Part shown: one piece after another, positions 1 through 11,132 of the stretch | Position numbering within the stretch: the first letter of the stretch is position 1 | How the letters are laid out: each line of letters starts with the position of its first letter | Assembly (NCBI GenBank): GCA_028274465.1 | Contig: CM051456.1 | Span: 46,126,870 to 46,190,869 of the forward strand | Direction of reading: 5' to 3' | Source of the DNA: Plantago ovata | Lineage: Eukaryota > Streptophyta > Magnoliopsida > Lamiales > Plantaginaceae | DNA: 64,000 nucleotides | Notes under the pieces: generated by a model | Told to the model about the DNA's origin: nothing | What the model saw: the letters and a program-made list of their open reading frames with translations, nothing else | The model's database searches: none | Made by a program: the position numbers and the translations under genes

Positions 1-479
1 ACTCTGATACCATATAAGAGTTGATATGCAAAACCACGTTTATCTGTGGTGATTGTATTTCATATATATATACATAAGTATACACAATCTACACAAGATA
101 AATATACAACTAGCAAATCTAAACAAGTAGTTAGCTATAGGAGAAATACATGGCAAATACAATCAGCAGAGATATGTAGTTATCTTATTTGATAACGTCT
201 GAGGATTCCTGAATATCCTCAACAGGTATGGCTCCGACAATGAAAGGACAAGTAAAAAAAATGGAAAAAGAAGAAGAAGGTTCTTGGGACCTCAGTGGCT
301 AGTACGCCAATGTTTTTGGAAGGTGTGTCGGGAAGAATGACAATCGGGGGCGTCGGATACATCGGAGTCGGGGCTATCATAGACGTATTTTGGTGGTGAA
401 TTTGTTGTGGAGGGGCAGAGTATTGATGAGGAAAATGTGTGTCTGATATTTGTTTGAATTGTTAGATTGGGTTGAGTTG
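1..479. other. Intergenic, no gene recognised
   Basis: AT-rich sequence with only short, family-less open frames. The first 12 bases read as the complement of a Met-tRNA primer-binding site (TGGTATCAGAG on the minus strand), which might be the edge of a copia element lying mostly outside the window. No LTR boundary can be confirmed here. Confidence 0.4.
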
Positions 480-1065
480 ACTTTGAATGAAAAATGTAAT
501 ATCTCATTTAGACCTGGCAAACGGGTTGATCAGATCGGAGGATTTCGGGTCAGTGAGTTTGTTTCACGTGATTTCGGATCGGATCGAGTCGGATTCGAAT
601 GTGTTCGCATTTCATGTTTTTATCGGATTCAGGTGTTATTCGGATGATAAATTTCAAAACATTTCGGATCAGATCAATTTCGGATCGGGTCGATTCATTT
701 CGGGCCAATTCAGTTTCAATGTTGAATGACTATTTAAATGCAAAATAATTTGAATAATGAAAATTTATGAAATATTACAACTTGATTATCTTTATTATAA
801 GTTAATTATATATGAAATATATATTTTAAATGAAAATAATTATGTATTCCCTATAAATTTAATTCGGATCATTTCAGATTAAAATAGTTCGGGTCACATT
901 TAATTTGGATCGGGTGAATTTTGGATTGAATTGATTTGGGATATTTCGGATTGTTTAATTCGGATAAAAAAAATTCCGGTGCTTTCGGATCAAAATTTGG
1001 ATGTTTGACCATAAATGTTCGGGTGAACTAGACTTCGGGTCTCGGATCGGATCGGGTAGGTCTAA
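480..1065. repeat. Degenerate TTCGGATCGGGT-type low-complexity repeat
   Basis: The block is built from drifting copies of short words such as TTCGGATC, GGATCGGGT and ATTTCGGATC, interrupted by an AT-rich stretch near 725-860. Open frames across it are a by-product of the repeat. Similar GGATCGGGT-rich tracts are common dispersed repeats in plant genomes. Which transposon family, if any, carries this one cannot be told by eye. Confidence 0.6.
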
Positions 1066-1479
1066 TCTTATTTGTGGTCCTTATTACTTTTTCTACAAAG
1101 TATTAGGTGAATTGTGAGGGGGTGTTTTTCATTTTCTAAAGTGTATGGCGGTTTGTCGAAAATTGGTTGTGGTCCAACCAATTGCTTACATTCCGGGAAA
1201 AAAACAAGTGTTGTAATGAAATACCTATGTAATTGAAGCCCAACTCAAATTCTACTTGTAACTAAAGGGGCCTTCCAAGCCTAATTTGTAATAAGTCAAA
1301 TTATTAAAGCCTTTTTATAATTAAATTCAATTACATTTTGGTATTTTGGAGTAAAAAAGAGTTAAGGTTTGTTTGGTTTGTCATGTTTTGCATTATGGAC
1401 ATTTGGTAAATATGTGTTAGTCAACTCACAAAACCATAATTTTACATAATCTGTAATTGTTCAACTAGCAAGCCATTTT
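1066..1479. other. Intergenic, nothing recognised
   Basis: AT-rich DNA without a convincing coding frame, RNA gene or transposon end. Confidence 0.4.
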
Positions 1480-1905
1480 CTTTTTTCTTTTTGTTTTTAG
1501 CAGAAACATTCATATTCATTCAATCAATCATCAGAAGGAAGTACATCAGGATTCTCAAAAGGAAGAGACTCATAACCAACACTATCAACTAGAATATCAT
1601 GGGCGAGCATATGCGCGACCTTATTACCACTACGACCTGTGAAGACAAAATTCACAAAATGAAAAGAACTAACTAGAGTTTTAATCTCTTCCAAAACATT
1701 CCCAACTGTACTAAAGAAAAGGTCTAGACTTGTTCATCTGCTGAATCACGGTGAGACAGTCACCTCCAAAAGACACCTGCTGCCACTGAAAATCGAGCGC
1801 AGAAACCACAGCTAACCGAAGAGCCAGAGGTGGAGAAACGAAATTTTTCCGAAAAAGTTCAGTTTTATCCCCAAAACCATTTTCCTCACTAAAAACACTC
1901 AAAAA
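1480..1905 (-). mobile_element. LINE 3' end with RNase H-like domain (remnant)
   Basis: Read on the minus strand, about 1880-1720 encodes an RNase H-like stretch with the pattern LALRLAVVSALDF and GGDCLTVIQQMN, as in the RVT_3 domain at the C-terminus of plant LINEs. A different frame continues at about 1735-1530 with FVFTGRSGNKVAHMLAHD, the usual RNase H ending (GNxVAHxLA). The reading frame therefore shifts near 1730. An A-rich tail (complement of the T-rich run at 1480-1500) follows the stop, as expected for a LINE 3' end. Only the last part of ORF2 remains, so this is a 5'-truncated dead copy. A stand-alone RNase H-like pseudogene is a weaker alternative. Confidence 0.65.
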
Positions 1906-3865
1906 ATTTCACTCAAACATAAACATAAGCACAAAACATCACTTAAACTAACAAATTCACATAAATAAAGACAGTGCCATTGTTTACAAAGTCTTTGACT
2001 CAACTTCTTCTTGCTCTTTAGTTCTTGTTCTTGAGGGTACTAGACTTCCCCTTCATCGATCTCTTCCTCATGCCTAGTACCTGTGAGTGAGAATGGATAT
2101 ATACAGCAAGACCAAAGTAATTAATAGAATGAGAAGCATTGAAGTGAGGACTAGGATCAGATATGGCTCGCAACACATGTTGCTTGCCATCCACCTCAAT
2201 GGTGCAAGTTCTTCGATAGATGACGATTACGGAGCGTAGCTTAGTCAAGAACGTTCGCCCCAAGAGAACAACATCCCCCATTCCCGTCCTTGCTAACATC
2301 AAAACCAAGGTCCTTCTCTTCTTCCTTGGCTAGTGGGGGCTCCCCATCCTTGCAACACTCACAATCAGCAACCTTCTTGATGGTGATTTCAACAGGAAGA
2401 TCACCCACCAAGGTAATAGACATCGACTTCTCAGTGTTGCTAGGCAACTTCCCTTGCTCCCTACTTGCTCCACGGTCAATCAATTCTTGCATCTTTTGAT
2501 GAGCAAGCCTAGTGCTTGCCTCCAACTGATCAAGTCTCGCCCTTGTCCTCTCATAATCTTCTTCATAACGCTTAAGAAAACCTTGGGTGTGATCAACCAT
2601 TTTCTACAAATTCTCCATGAGAAGAGCCGTCTTCGACTTCGGTTGCTCTTTAGGAGTGGGATTTTCACAGTGATCATTACCATAGCTAAGACTACTACGG
2701 TCTTGGTTAGGGCCATAAGTTTGGCCATCTGGTGCATATCCTTGGCTGTTTCGGAACCCCCTTTTCCAGAATCCACCACGAGGATTCCTACCATCTTGAC
2801 CATAGCTAGCTTCTTGAACTCCAAATTCTGCAGCAAAGGCCTCCTCGTCGGTTCCTTGAACCCAATTGCTACCATCTTGTGCGAGCTCCGACCTATACAC
2901 ATGAGCCCCATGCCCGTAGTTCTTGCAAATCCGGCAAATCTAATTAGAAACGGATGTTCCAACTGAGCTCTTGAGAACTTGCTTCAGCTCATTGGTGAAA
3001 CACTCAAATCGATCCCCACTTGCTCCATACATTGGAACCTCATGATTGGGTGGGGCGTCGCGCCTCCTAACCACTGCTCTTGGATCCTTGAATTGAGATC
3101 CCTTAGCAAGCCTTTCGAAAACCGCCCAAACAGCCTCCGCGGTTTCTTCCCAAATATTACCACGGCACTGGAAATCCACCACTTGTTGATTCTCAAAAGT
3201 GAGCCCATTGTAGAAGTGTTGGACAAGATCCGAAAGCTCAAAACCATGTGTGGACACTTGTTCAAGAGGTCGTTGAACCTCTCAAGCGCGGTGTAGATCA
3301 TCTCATCATAGTCTTGTTTGAAACCAGTGATTTGCGCCTTTAGCGCGGTAGTCAATGTGTGAGGGAAGTATTTCTCCATAAATGCTGAAAAGACCTTATC
3401 CCAAGTGTCAAGCGAACCGGCTTCCAGAGAGCCTAACCATGCCTTGGCTTTATCGCCAAGCCCCATCGCAAAAACCTTCATTCTCAGCTCATCCTCCATC
3501 AACTCCGTGCCCGGTCTTGGGAGTTGGTTGACGAAGTCATCGATATCATGCAAATAACCTATCACGTCTTCCCTAGCCAAGCCATAGAACCTTGGGAGTT
3601 GCTGGAATATGTGGTTTTTGATTTCCAAGTCACGAGTCGCAGGCGAAAGGACAATTGCTGGACCCTTTCATTCGTTCCTTGTTGGGTTGAACCCATGATT
3701 TCAACAGTGGACGAGCCATCACGGGATCTTCAAAGAGTGCTCGAAGATATTCAGAGGAATCGATTTCCTCTATGTTACCGCGAGCGAGATTCCGCCTTCT
3801 TTGATGGTAAACCCTGTCAATTTCTTAGATAGGTTCAGCAAGAGATTGTCCACTAGATCGCGTAT

Positions 3866-6417
3866 TGTAACACCCCGTTTTTTTTAATTATTTATTTATT
3901 TATTTAATTATTATTTTATTATTTAATTATTTATTTTAGTTAATTAATTATCAGGGTAAATTATTTATTCGATAATTAATTAATTATTTTCGCGTAAGTT
4001 AGTTCGTTTCGTTTCGTTTGGATCAAGCTGGCTATCTGATCTGTTTAACCCTTTCGTTGGCCCAAATTACTAACCCAGTCAAAAGCCTGTTGACCGGCCC
4101 ATTACTTGACTAACCCTAACCCTAGTTTTTCCCTTTCCCTCCTCATTCTTTCTCAGCCGTAACCTAGAGAAGAAAGAAGAAAGAAAACATCTTCTCTCTG
4201 CCTCCCTTACTCTCTACGCTCATCACCTCCATCTCCTTATTGTTTCAACTTCTCACCATCATCATCATCACCACTTACCACCGGCCGCCGCCGCCGTCTG
4301 CTCCGGTCACCGCCGCGCTCTGTTCCGTTCGTCACGCCTTGCTGGTCCGCACCGCCGCTCCGTCCGCCGCGTTCTGTTCATCGATCGATCAATCCGATCG
4401 ATCCGATCGCCGCGGCCGTTGTCGCCGTTCGATCCGTCCGTTGCCTGTCCGTTTTCGCCGCCATCCGCACCGCACCATCGAGCCGCTGTTCGCCGTATCC
4501 CCGTTCGTCAGTATCGATCCGATCCGCGCCGCCTGACCGATTTCGCCGCCGCTGTTCCCGATCCGTTCGATCGCCATCCCGATCGACGCCGTCGATCCTT
4601 CCGTCCGTTGATTCCGTTCGATCGGTAACTTGTTCTGTCCCTCCGGTTCGAATTCTATTTTGTTTACGAATTCAATTCGAATCTTGGTTTAATTCCCTTT
4701 TTCTTTTCGATTTATTCGATTGCAGATTTGTTCAACCTTTTATTTCGATTCGAAGGTAAATCTCGTTTCTCTTACTGCTGCTCTTGATTCGAAACTCGTA
4801 CTCGTATTCTGTTTTGGACTTTTTACCCTTGGACGGTTTTGCCCTTGATCGATCTGCCCTTGTTATTTATTTCGAACCGAGAACCGGGACTTAGGTTGTT
4901 AGTATAGTCACTGTTTGCTGGACTTGAGAACTTTTGACCTCGTATGTTGACTTTGATTTCCTGTTTGACCTCGAAAGGACTTTTGGACCTTCTTGTTACT
5001 GTTTTGGATTTTTGTGGACTGATTTGGGAAACTTAAAAACCTAAAGGACCTTTTTGCAGTTTTACCGTTGACCGTAGTTGACTGACAGTAAGCTTTTATC
5101 GTAAACCTTTTTGTTCAGTGAGAACTGTTTAGTGTCTGGAAAACTGCTGGTTTGTTTGTACTGTTTGTTTACGAAAAAGGGTTGTTTTGCAATTTACCAC
5201 TGAGGGTATTTTGGTAATTTCCAAAATCTAAAAATCGAAAGAGTTTCTGAAAGTGTTTTAAACTTAGTTTCTGTTTTTGTAAGTTAGTATTGACTTGACT
5301 TGCTAGCTTAGTTGGTTAGGTCCTTGCTTGACTAACTTAGAGGTCCCGAGTTCGAACCCCGACTTTACCATTCCTTTTTCAGCCTTTTTCCTTCCGTCCG
5401 TTCGACTTCTAAATTGTGTTTAGTACTTTCTTGTTAGGTTCTCCGTTGTCCGTAAACCCGTAAGCTCATTTCTTGTTGAAGGTCGTTTGCTCGCAAGCTA
5501 AGGTGAGTGTTCACCCCAAAACCTATCTATTTGCGAAAACTGGAAGGCTATGTGACTATCTATATCTATTACTATATATACTGTTTTACTGTATGCTTCC
5601 GCGTAAAAGTATAAGTCCTATGTATGACTTTTTGCATTTCCGTTTATTGCTACTCTGTTCTGGACTGACCTTTCTGCAGGAACACCTCTCGGTGTTAATT
5701 ATCTGTATCTGTTGCTCTGTATCTGTTCTGTTTCTGTGTGACCGGTCGATTAGGTTATGGTTAGGTAGGCTTGGGTAGTAGAGGACTATCGGGTTTGCTT
5801 GATCGTGGCCTAGTCTATTCCCTTTTAGGCGCGAGGCAGAAGTCGCTGAGGTCTATTAGGGTCGTAGGATCTGTTTCCCCAAAGTACACGGGGGTTTCTG
5901 TTTCTGTCCGGAGTTATGCATCCTCTGGAGGGAGTTATAAGGGCATTCTGGGAGTAGGAGCAATAAGGCGGGCTGCACCAACGGTCTACAACGTATCTGT
6001 TCTGTTAATCTTTTATATGTGCTCTGTTCTGTTTGCTCGTTTTTCTGAAAGGGTTTTTGTTTTTAAAACCGATTACTTTCTGTTTTAACTTAGAACCTCA
6101 CTGAGATCCTTTATCTCACACTCTTTTGTTTTTCCAAAATCCCTTCCTTCCAGATGCTGCTGAGGATGTGCGTGACTAGGAAGCCAGCGACTGAGAGAAG
6201 GGTCTGGGGTGTCACGGGTTTCTTTTCAAAATAAGGAGATACACTTTTATTGTCTTCATTCGTTGTCTATTCGAACTTGAGTTGTCATTGGATATTATTT
6301 ATTATTGTTAGCGTCAAAGTTTATTTTGGGCATTTATTGCCGACCGTTGTTATTAAAGCATTTTTCGTTTTCCCTTTTTCAAGAAAATATTTTGTTTTCA
6401 AAACCGGTACCGTTACA
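3866..6417 (+). repeat. Solo LTR of a large Ty3/gypsy element
   Basis: The unit begins TGTAACACCCCG and ends ACCGTTACA, giving TGTAAC/GTTACA inverted ends, and is bounded by the 5-bp direct repeat CGTAT (3861-3865 and 6418-6422). That is the signature of an LTR retrotransposon insertion reduced to one LTR by recombination between its two LTRs. TGTAACACCCC starts are usual for chromovirus and Tekay-like gypsy LTRs. The 2.55 kb length is at the long end for an LTR. A GC-rich patch (about 4270-4630) produces open frames I do not regard as genes. It sits inside the leader of the Athila-like fossil, so it is the younger of the two. Confidence 0.85.
5303..5368 (+). other. tRNA-like segment inside the solo LTR
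   Basis: TAGCTTAGTTGGTTAG resembles the D-arm/A-box of plant tRNAs, and GAGTTCGAACCCC about 30 nt downstream resembles a T-loop/B-box. The spacing is right for a Pol III internal promoter. There is no full cloverleaf, so it is a tRNA relic or SINE-like head, not a working tRNA. Confidence 0.45.
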
Positions 6418-6679
6418 CGTATGATGCATACACTATCTGTAACAATAATGGGAAAGAGTATCAAAAGAGAGCAAATTAACTAAACTTGATAAATCTAGGA
6501 ATTGAATGCTGAAAATATAAATAAGCTAAAGATAAAAAAGGAGTATAGTCCCCGCCAACGGCGCCAATTTGATGAACGAGATTGTCATACTCAATTAATC
6601 AAATAAATTTATTTTTAGCCAAAGGCAATTCACAACTACAACGAAAACCAAGCAACGGGTAATAATCATGCATGAAGTA

Positions 6680-6747
6680 CCAGAGGGAATTGAACCCGGG
6701 TGGAATATACCATGAACATCACCACATTCCACTCGGCCACAACTTTT
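6680..6747 (-). repeat. tRNA-like unit T1 (partial)
   Basis: Same family as T2 and T3 below. It keeps the B-box (complement of GGAATTGAACC) and the A-box side (complement of CCACTCGGCCA), but its outer stem is cut at 6680, where it joins the LTR remnant of the Athila-like fossil. It is about 249 bp from T2, the period of this small tandem array. Confidence 0.7.
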
Positions 6748-6916
6748 CAATCGTTCATTATTGACAACATCAAGTATTGGTGTTCGATTTAATATTTTAT
6801 GTTTTTAATTTTATTTAGTAACAATTAAGTTTTTTTCCGTAATAATTACTCTAGATTATTAATTATTAAATCAGTGATTAATCGAATAAATCATTTAACT
6901 GAAAAAATAAAAAAAC

Positions 6917-6996
6917 AAAAAGCTGTGGCCAGAGGAAATTGAACCTGGGTGGCATATACCATGAACATGACCAAATTCCACTCGGCCACAGCTTTT
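6917..6996 (-). ncRNA. tRNA-like Pol III-type unit T2
   Basis: Read on the minus strand it starts AAAAGCTGTGGCCGAGTGG and ends CTGGCCACAGCTTTTT. TGGCCGAGTGG fits the A-box consensus TRGYNNARNNG, and GGTTCAATTCC fits the B-box. The two ends form an unbroken 13-bp stem (AAAAGCTGTGGCC with its complement), longer than a 7-bp tRNA acceptor stem. Runs of T (TTTTTGTTTTTTT) follow, as for Pol III termination. The middle does not fold into a normal anticodon arm. A SINE head or tRNA-derived repeat is likely; expression is not shown. Confidence 0.6.
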
Positions 6997-7166
6997 CAGT
7001 CATTCATTGTTGACAATATCAATTATTGGTGTTTGATTTAATATTTTATGCTTTTAATTTTATTTATTAACAATTAAGTTTTTTTCCGTAATAATTACCC
7101 TAGATTATTAATTATTAAATCAGTGATTAATCGAATAAATCATTTAACTGGAAAAAAAAAAAGAAC

Positions 7167-7246
7167 AAAAAGCTATGGCCAGAGGGAATTGAACCCGGGT
7201 GGCATATATCATGAACATCACCACATTCCACTCGGCCACATCTTTT
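7167..7246 (-). ncRNA. tRNA-like Pol III-type unit T3
   Basis: This is a tandem copy of T2, about 250 bp away including the shared AT-rich spacer. A-box, B-box and T-rich tail are conserved. The outer stem carries a few substitutions (AGCTATGGCC on the plus strand). Confidence 0.6.
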
Positions 7247-7496
7247 CAATCGTTCATTGTTGACAACATCAAGTATTGGTGTTTGATTTAATATTTTTGT
7301 TCGTAACAATATCTTTAAGTTATTTTGGTAAGACTTAATTTTTATTGTCTTTCCTTTCTTTCCATGAACGTCTCATCAATGCTGAAAATCAAAATATATG
7401 GAATGTTTAGATTTTTTTGCTTTATTGTGGTAAGTAATTTTAAAATTCAAACGGAGCAAAAATCATTGCATGAATCAAGGATCTTCTAAACCCTAA

Positions 7497-7515
7497 AAAA
7501 CGATTATATATAGCC
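7497..7515 (+). promoter_or_regulatory. TATA box of F-box paralog A
   Basis: TTATATATAGCC lies about 80 bp upstream of the ATG at 7590, a normal core-promoter distance for a plant gene with a short leader. Confidence 0.5.
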
Positions 7516-7589
7516 AACCTCATTCTATATCCTCTCAACCAATTTTCGAATTTGTCTTTAGAAATCAGTCGAATTCGAACTAAGAGGCA

Positions 7590-8401
7590 ATGAGTGATCC
7601 GCAGGGTTCCGTAGGTTCAACAACTTCGTATGAACACCATAAGAAAAGTCATTTGAAATGTTTGTTGCTTCTTTCATTCAGTGGCTGGATCGACTCTATT
7701 TCGATCATTGTGTGGTAAATTCTCAATCCTCAAGTTCTTTGTCGATTTTATTATTGTTTTCATTCGCTAATAACACTTTTTTTTCTTTTTAAGTATGGAC
7801 TCATTCATGACCGTGTTTGATTACGAAGAATTTTATGAGAGCTTTGATCTTTCATCTATCTCTAACGAGCCATTAGCAACTCCTAATTTCTACTAAATGA
7901 TGCTAATTGTAAGTTTCATCTTTTGTAATGATTTTTAATTTTGTACAATAATTGTTTAAACCTGTTGTCTAATGTTTGCTTCATTTATTTTCGTAGATCG
8001 ATGTGTTTGCGTACCGTAACTTTCATAGGGTCGAACGCCTTCTAGGACATTTAACCGCTGCTAGACATCGAATGAACAGATATGCATCATGCATAGTTAG
8101 AATGTTGAGTGATGAAGAAGAAGTAAGACAACGAGGATTATGTCTCTTTAAAGAGATTGCAACGGTGCCTGGAGGATTGTTTTGTTTGAAGAAATTTAGA
8201 CAATATCTCTTAAAGCAGCTTTGTCAATTAAATCATGGTGTGTTTGCTTTGAATTTTAACATTCCGAAATTTTGTTGTAAAGATCATATTGTTGGGGAGG
8301 GGGGATTAGATGACGGTTTGTGTCTTGATTGTTTGGCAGACCGTGAAGTCCTATTCTATGGTCGTTCTAATGAGTTTCACGCGGCTATAGCTGAAATCTA
8401 A
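7590..8401 (+). pseudogene. F-box At2g35280-like paralog A (one stop)
   Basis: Three exons fit the same phases as intact paralog B: 7590-7714, 7794-7908 and 7997-8401, with GT donors and AG acceptors. Exon 3 carries the family's conserved C-terminal region: FHRVERLLGHLTAA, then ASCIVRMLSDEEEVRQRGL, and a terminal cysteine motif CLDCLADREVLFY. In the family this region follows an F-box used by SCF ubiquitin ligases to hold substrates. Exon 1 keeps little of a recognisable F-box. Exon 2 has TAA at 7894-7896 where paralogs B and C have tyrosine, so the protein would stop before its conserved domain unless this base is an assembly error. All other frames and splice sites are intact, suggesting recent inactivation. 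Confidence 0.7.
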
Positions 8402-8441
8402 TCTTTTGAATCATGTAATTTTCTAATTTCCAGATACAATT

Positions 8442-8961
8442 GATTCGTTTTATGAACATGATTTATTTTCGCCTCATGAAAAATTAATTATTATTTCGAT
8501 TAATGTCTTTTTTGAGTTTATTCCATATACATATTCGTCTTTGTGTGTTCGAGCTCATGAATATTACATAGCTATATCTGAAATTTAATCTATGGAATAT
8601 TGTTATAGTGGAATTTTTCCATAAGCTTTCATTCGTGTTTTGAATTTGGCTTTGATCCGTAACTGTTTATTTCATCATATAATATGTTGTTATAAACATG
8701 ATTCGTTGTATGAACATGATTTATTTTCGCCTCATAAACAATTGATTATTATTTCGATTAATGTCGTTTTTTAGTTTATTCCATATACATATTCTTCTTT
8801 GTTTGTTCGATCTCATGAATTTTACATAGCTATATCCGAAATTTAATCTATGGAATATTGTTATAGTGGATCGAACAGCATAAGCTTTCATTCGTGTTTT
8901 GAATTTGGCTTCATCTGTAACTGTTTATTTCATCATATAATATGTTGTTATAAACATGATT
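8442..8961 (+). repeat. Two ~260-bp tandem repeats of the gene A 3' tail
   Basis: Segments 8442-8703 and 8704-8961 are near copies (both contain TGAACATGATTTATTTTCGC and GAAATTTAATCTATGG). Each includes a short stretch resembling the last codons of paralog A, CATGAATnTTACATAGCTATATnnGAAAT against GAGTTTCACGCGGCTATAG. The 3' tail of the gene with its flank has apparently been tandemly duplicated without the rest of the gene. Confidence 0.75.
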
Positions 8962-9224
8962 AAGTTTCTGAAAATTTACAATTGAATTTGGCTACGATTA
9001 CGTCAGACTTTAATTGTATGAGTTAAGAGAAAGATGACCAAAATTTACAATCTGTGCCGTTTAAATACATTACTGTACATTTCAGCATTAAGAAAAGTTG
9101 GATTTGAAAGCATATTCATTGTCACGTTGCTATATGTTTAAATCAGTGGTTATTTTGTTTATGTTCTATATTTAACAATAATCTCTTTTTAGAATCCGTC
9201 GTATGATAAAAAAAATCCATAAGT
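8962..9224. other. Intergenic, nothing recognised
   Basis: AT-rich spacer without gene or repeat signals that I can identify. Confidence 0.4.
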
Positions 9225-9302
9225 AAAAGCTGTGGCCGGAGGGAATTGAAACCGGGTGGTGAGGATGATGAAGATCCTACATTCCACTCTACCACAGCTT
9301 TT
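9225..9302 (-). ncRNA. tRNA-like unit T4 (diverged)
   Basis: Same family as T2/T3, alone here between paralogs A and B. The outer stem (AAAAGCTGTGG with CCACAGCTTTT) is kept, while the A-box side has diverged (CCACTCTACCACAGC on the plus strand). The core is more altered than in the tandem copies. Confidence 0.5.
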
Positions 9303-9690
9303 TAATCGTTTATTGTTGATAACATTTGATATTGGTACTTGATTTACTATGCCTCTGCGTTTATTTCACTACACGCTTTGTCATGATTATGGTATTGATT
9401 GTCGATTCTTTCTAATTTTAAAACTCTCTAAATTTAAAGGATTTAGTTTGACTGAATCCTAGGTCAGTATCTTTGTAAAAATTCGTTGGATTGCTTGAGA
9501 TTTTGCATAATCAATTCAATTAACGTGCCAACTTATATACGGAAACGATATGAAAATCTCGAGCACCATATTTTGTTGATGCCAAAACTCTCGAGCACCA
9601 TATTTATATACGGGATATGTGATTTAATACATTTCATTTAGTCTAACACTTTTACAATCTTAACCATATTTAGAATTCAATATTTTTTTT
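9303..9690. other. Intergenic, nothing recognised
   Basis: AT-rich; contains a short repeat of CTCGAGCACCATATTT (about 9558 and 9590) and no gene signals. Confidence 0.4.
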
Positions 9691-9694
9691 AGCC

Positions 9695-9712
9695 AGACAT
9701 TATATATAAACA
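9695..9712 (+). promoter_or_regulatory. TATA box of F-box paralog B
   Basis: CATTATATATAAAC lies about 110 bp upstream of the chosen ATG at 9813. Confidence 0.5.
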
Positions 9713-9812
9713 ATTCGATTTTACAGTAATGAGAGTACCATATTTAGACTACTAACAATGTACTATAAAATCGAAGTCTGTTTAATTGAAATCATCACTA
9801 CATATTGCGAAA

Positions 9813-10666
9813 ATGAGGACTCCATTTGGTTTGGAGGCGGCTCAGTCAAATATTGAGAATCGAGTTCGAATGTTCCAAAACATAATTGACGAGGGAACGT
9901 TTGAGCACTCTATCTTGATGTTGATAGTCACTCTCAACAGTTACGTTTATGGTGGTGAAGTGCTCATTTGGTATGAATAATATTTTGATTTATTAGATTT
10001 TTATTTTTAAATTATACGAATTTCTTATTATTGGATCTTGATGGATGTTTGTATTTATGTTAACTGCAGCATGAAAGCGTTCAAGATCATGTTTGGTATT
10101 GATCAATTTTATGTGGACCTTGACGTCTCTTCAATCCCAATTCATCCATTGGCATCGTTGGACACTTACTATAGCATGCTCATAGTATGTATTTGGTTGA
10201 TTACTTATTTCTACGGAAATATTTGAACAAATTTTATATTCAACTTCTTAACTATATTCTACAGGTTGATGTGTTCGAGTACAAGATTTTTCGCAGGGTG
10301 CCTTATTTGCTTGAGATGCTTGAGAAGCACTCACACAAGATGGCTGCGTATGCTTCGTGTATTTGTAGAATGGTCGTTCCGAATAGTGCAGTGAGGCAAC
10401 AAGGCTTCACTGCCTTCAAAGAAGTAGCGAGCAGTCGTGGAGGATTGACGAGTATCAAGATGTGGCGACAGTCGCTATGCACTCAAATTTACAAGATACA
10501 TGATGGAGTATTCGAGAAGAATTTAGATATTCCTTCGTTTTGTAGTAAAGAGTGGACAAAGTGTGATCACTATAACGATACTACATGCTACGAATGCCTT
10601 GCTGACAGTGAGATTCGAACATTCAATCGTTATTTCTATTTTCAGTCTTCTATTGAAGGCCTTTAG
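9813..10666 (+). CDS. F-box At2g35280-like protein, paralog B (intact)
   Basis: Three exons, 9813-9970, 10070-10184 and 10265-10666, joined at GT/AG sites in phases 2 and 0, give a continuous protein of about 224 residues, close to the usual family length. Exon 1 has a weak F-box-like segment (FEHSILMLIVTLNSYV). The exon 1/2 junction gives LICMKAFKIMF, at the place of the family's LSCKxF. Exon 3 has the conserved body (VFEYKIFRRVPYLLEMLE, YASCICRMV, RQQGFTAFKEVA) and a terminal cysteine motif CYECLADSEI. In the known family the F-box binds SKP1 and the C-terminus is presumed to select targets. This is the best preserved of the four paralogs. An upstream in-frame stop at 9783 rules out a longer first exon. 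Confidence 0.75.
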
Positions 10667-10733
10667 TTATGAAGTAATGATCTATAACCTTGAATCTTTT
10701 ATTTTTATTTTATTTATCAAATCAGATTACATA

Positions 10734-10734
<1 letters not shown>

Positions 10735-10799
<65 letters not shown>
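10735..10799. repeat. (ATT)n microsatellite
   Basis: An uninterrupted ATT/TTA triplet run of about 65 bp lies just after paralog B. Confidence 0.95.
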
Positions 10800-11026
10800 T
10801 TGCTTTGAGTTTCGTAATAATCGAATTATTAGAAATTATCTAATGAATCGAATTATTATTATTTAGAACTGTTCGATTAAAGATGAAAAGTCAGGTCTTT
10901 TGATATTGAAGAGACAAAACACTTGTATTAAATCTGTGAATGAGTGCATCTCTTTAAGTTAATGTTTGCAAATGAAAAGTCACAACTATTGAAGAAGGTG
11001 CCTCTTCAAATTTGGTATCTTTCCTC

Positions 11027-11042
11027 CATCTATAAATAAGAT
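11027..11042 (+). promoter_or_regulatory. TATA box of the gene at 11133
   Basis: CTATAAATAAGATAC lies about 100 bp before the ATG. Confidence 0.5.
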
Positions 11043-11132
11043 ACTACACAAAAACGTTTTTCATCATAGAAGAACACTAAATTCTGAAATAAAATCAGAG
11101 CAGAAAGAACTACTAACCAAAAGAATCGAAAG

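Larger units (their letters stand above)
2018..6679 (-). mobile_element. Ty3/gypsy fossil, Athila-like, 5' half only
   Basis: On the minus strand this holds, from right to left: an LTR remnant (about 6570-6679), a primer-binding site at 6549-6566 nearly identical to the tRNA-Asp-type site of the other two Athila-like copies here, an untranslated leader, a gag region (about 3630-2600, with KVFAMGLGDKAKAWLGSL and a TWDKVFSAFMEKYFP stretch typical of Retrotrans_gag) and the end of a protease-like region near 2310-2100 (DVVLLGRTFL). RT, RNase H, integrase and the 3' LTR are absent. A solo LTR is inserted in the leader. The copy is broken in several places and looks older than the two other Athila-like copies. 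Its right end fuses directly to a tRNA-like unit at 6680. Confidence 0.75.

Noticed and set aside
1-12. Possible Met-tRNA primer-binding site of a minus-strand copia element
   Set aside because: The complement TGGTATCAGAG is present, but no LTR end (TG...CA) can be placed next to it and the element would lie outside the window.
2454-2966. Plus-strand open frames over the gag region of the first fossil
   Set aside because: Shadow frames opposite a recognisable minus-strand gag.
4240-4630. Long overlapping open frames on both strands
   Set aside because: They come from a GC-rich, CGATC-repetitive patch inside the solo LTR, are arginine/proline/serine-rich and show no domain.
6917-7246. Calling T2/T3 functional tRNA genes
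   Set aside because: A- and B-boxes are present, but no anticodon arm of normal shape forms and the terminal stem is far too long.
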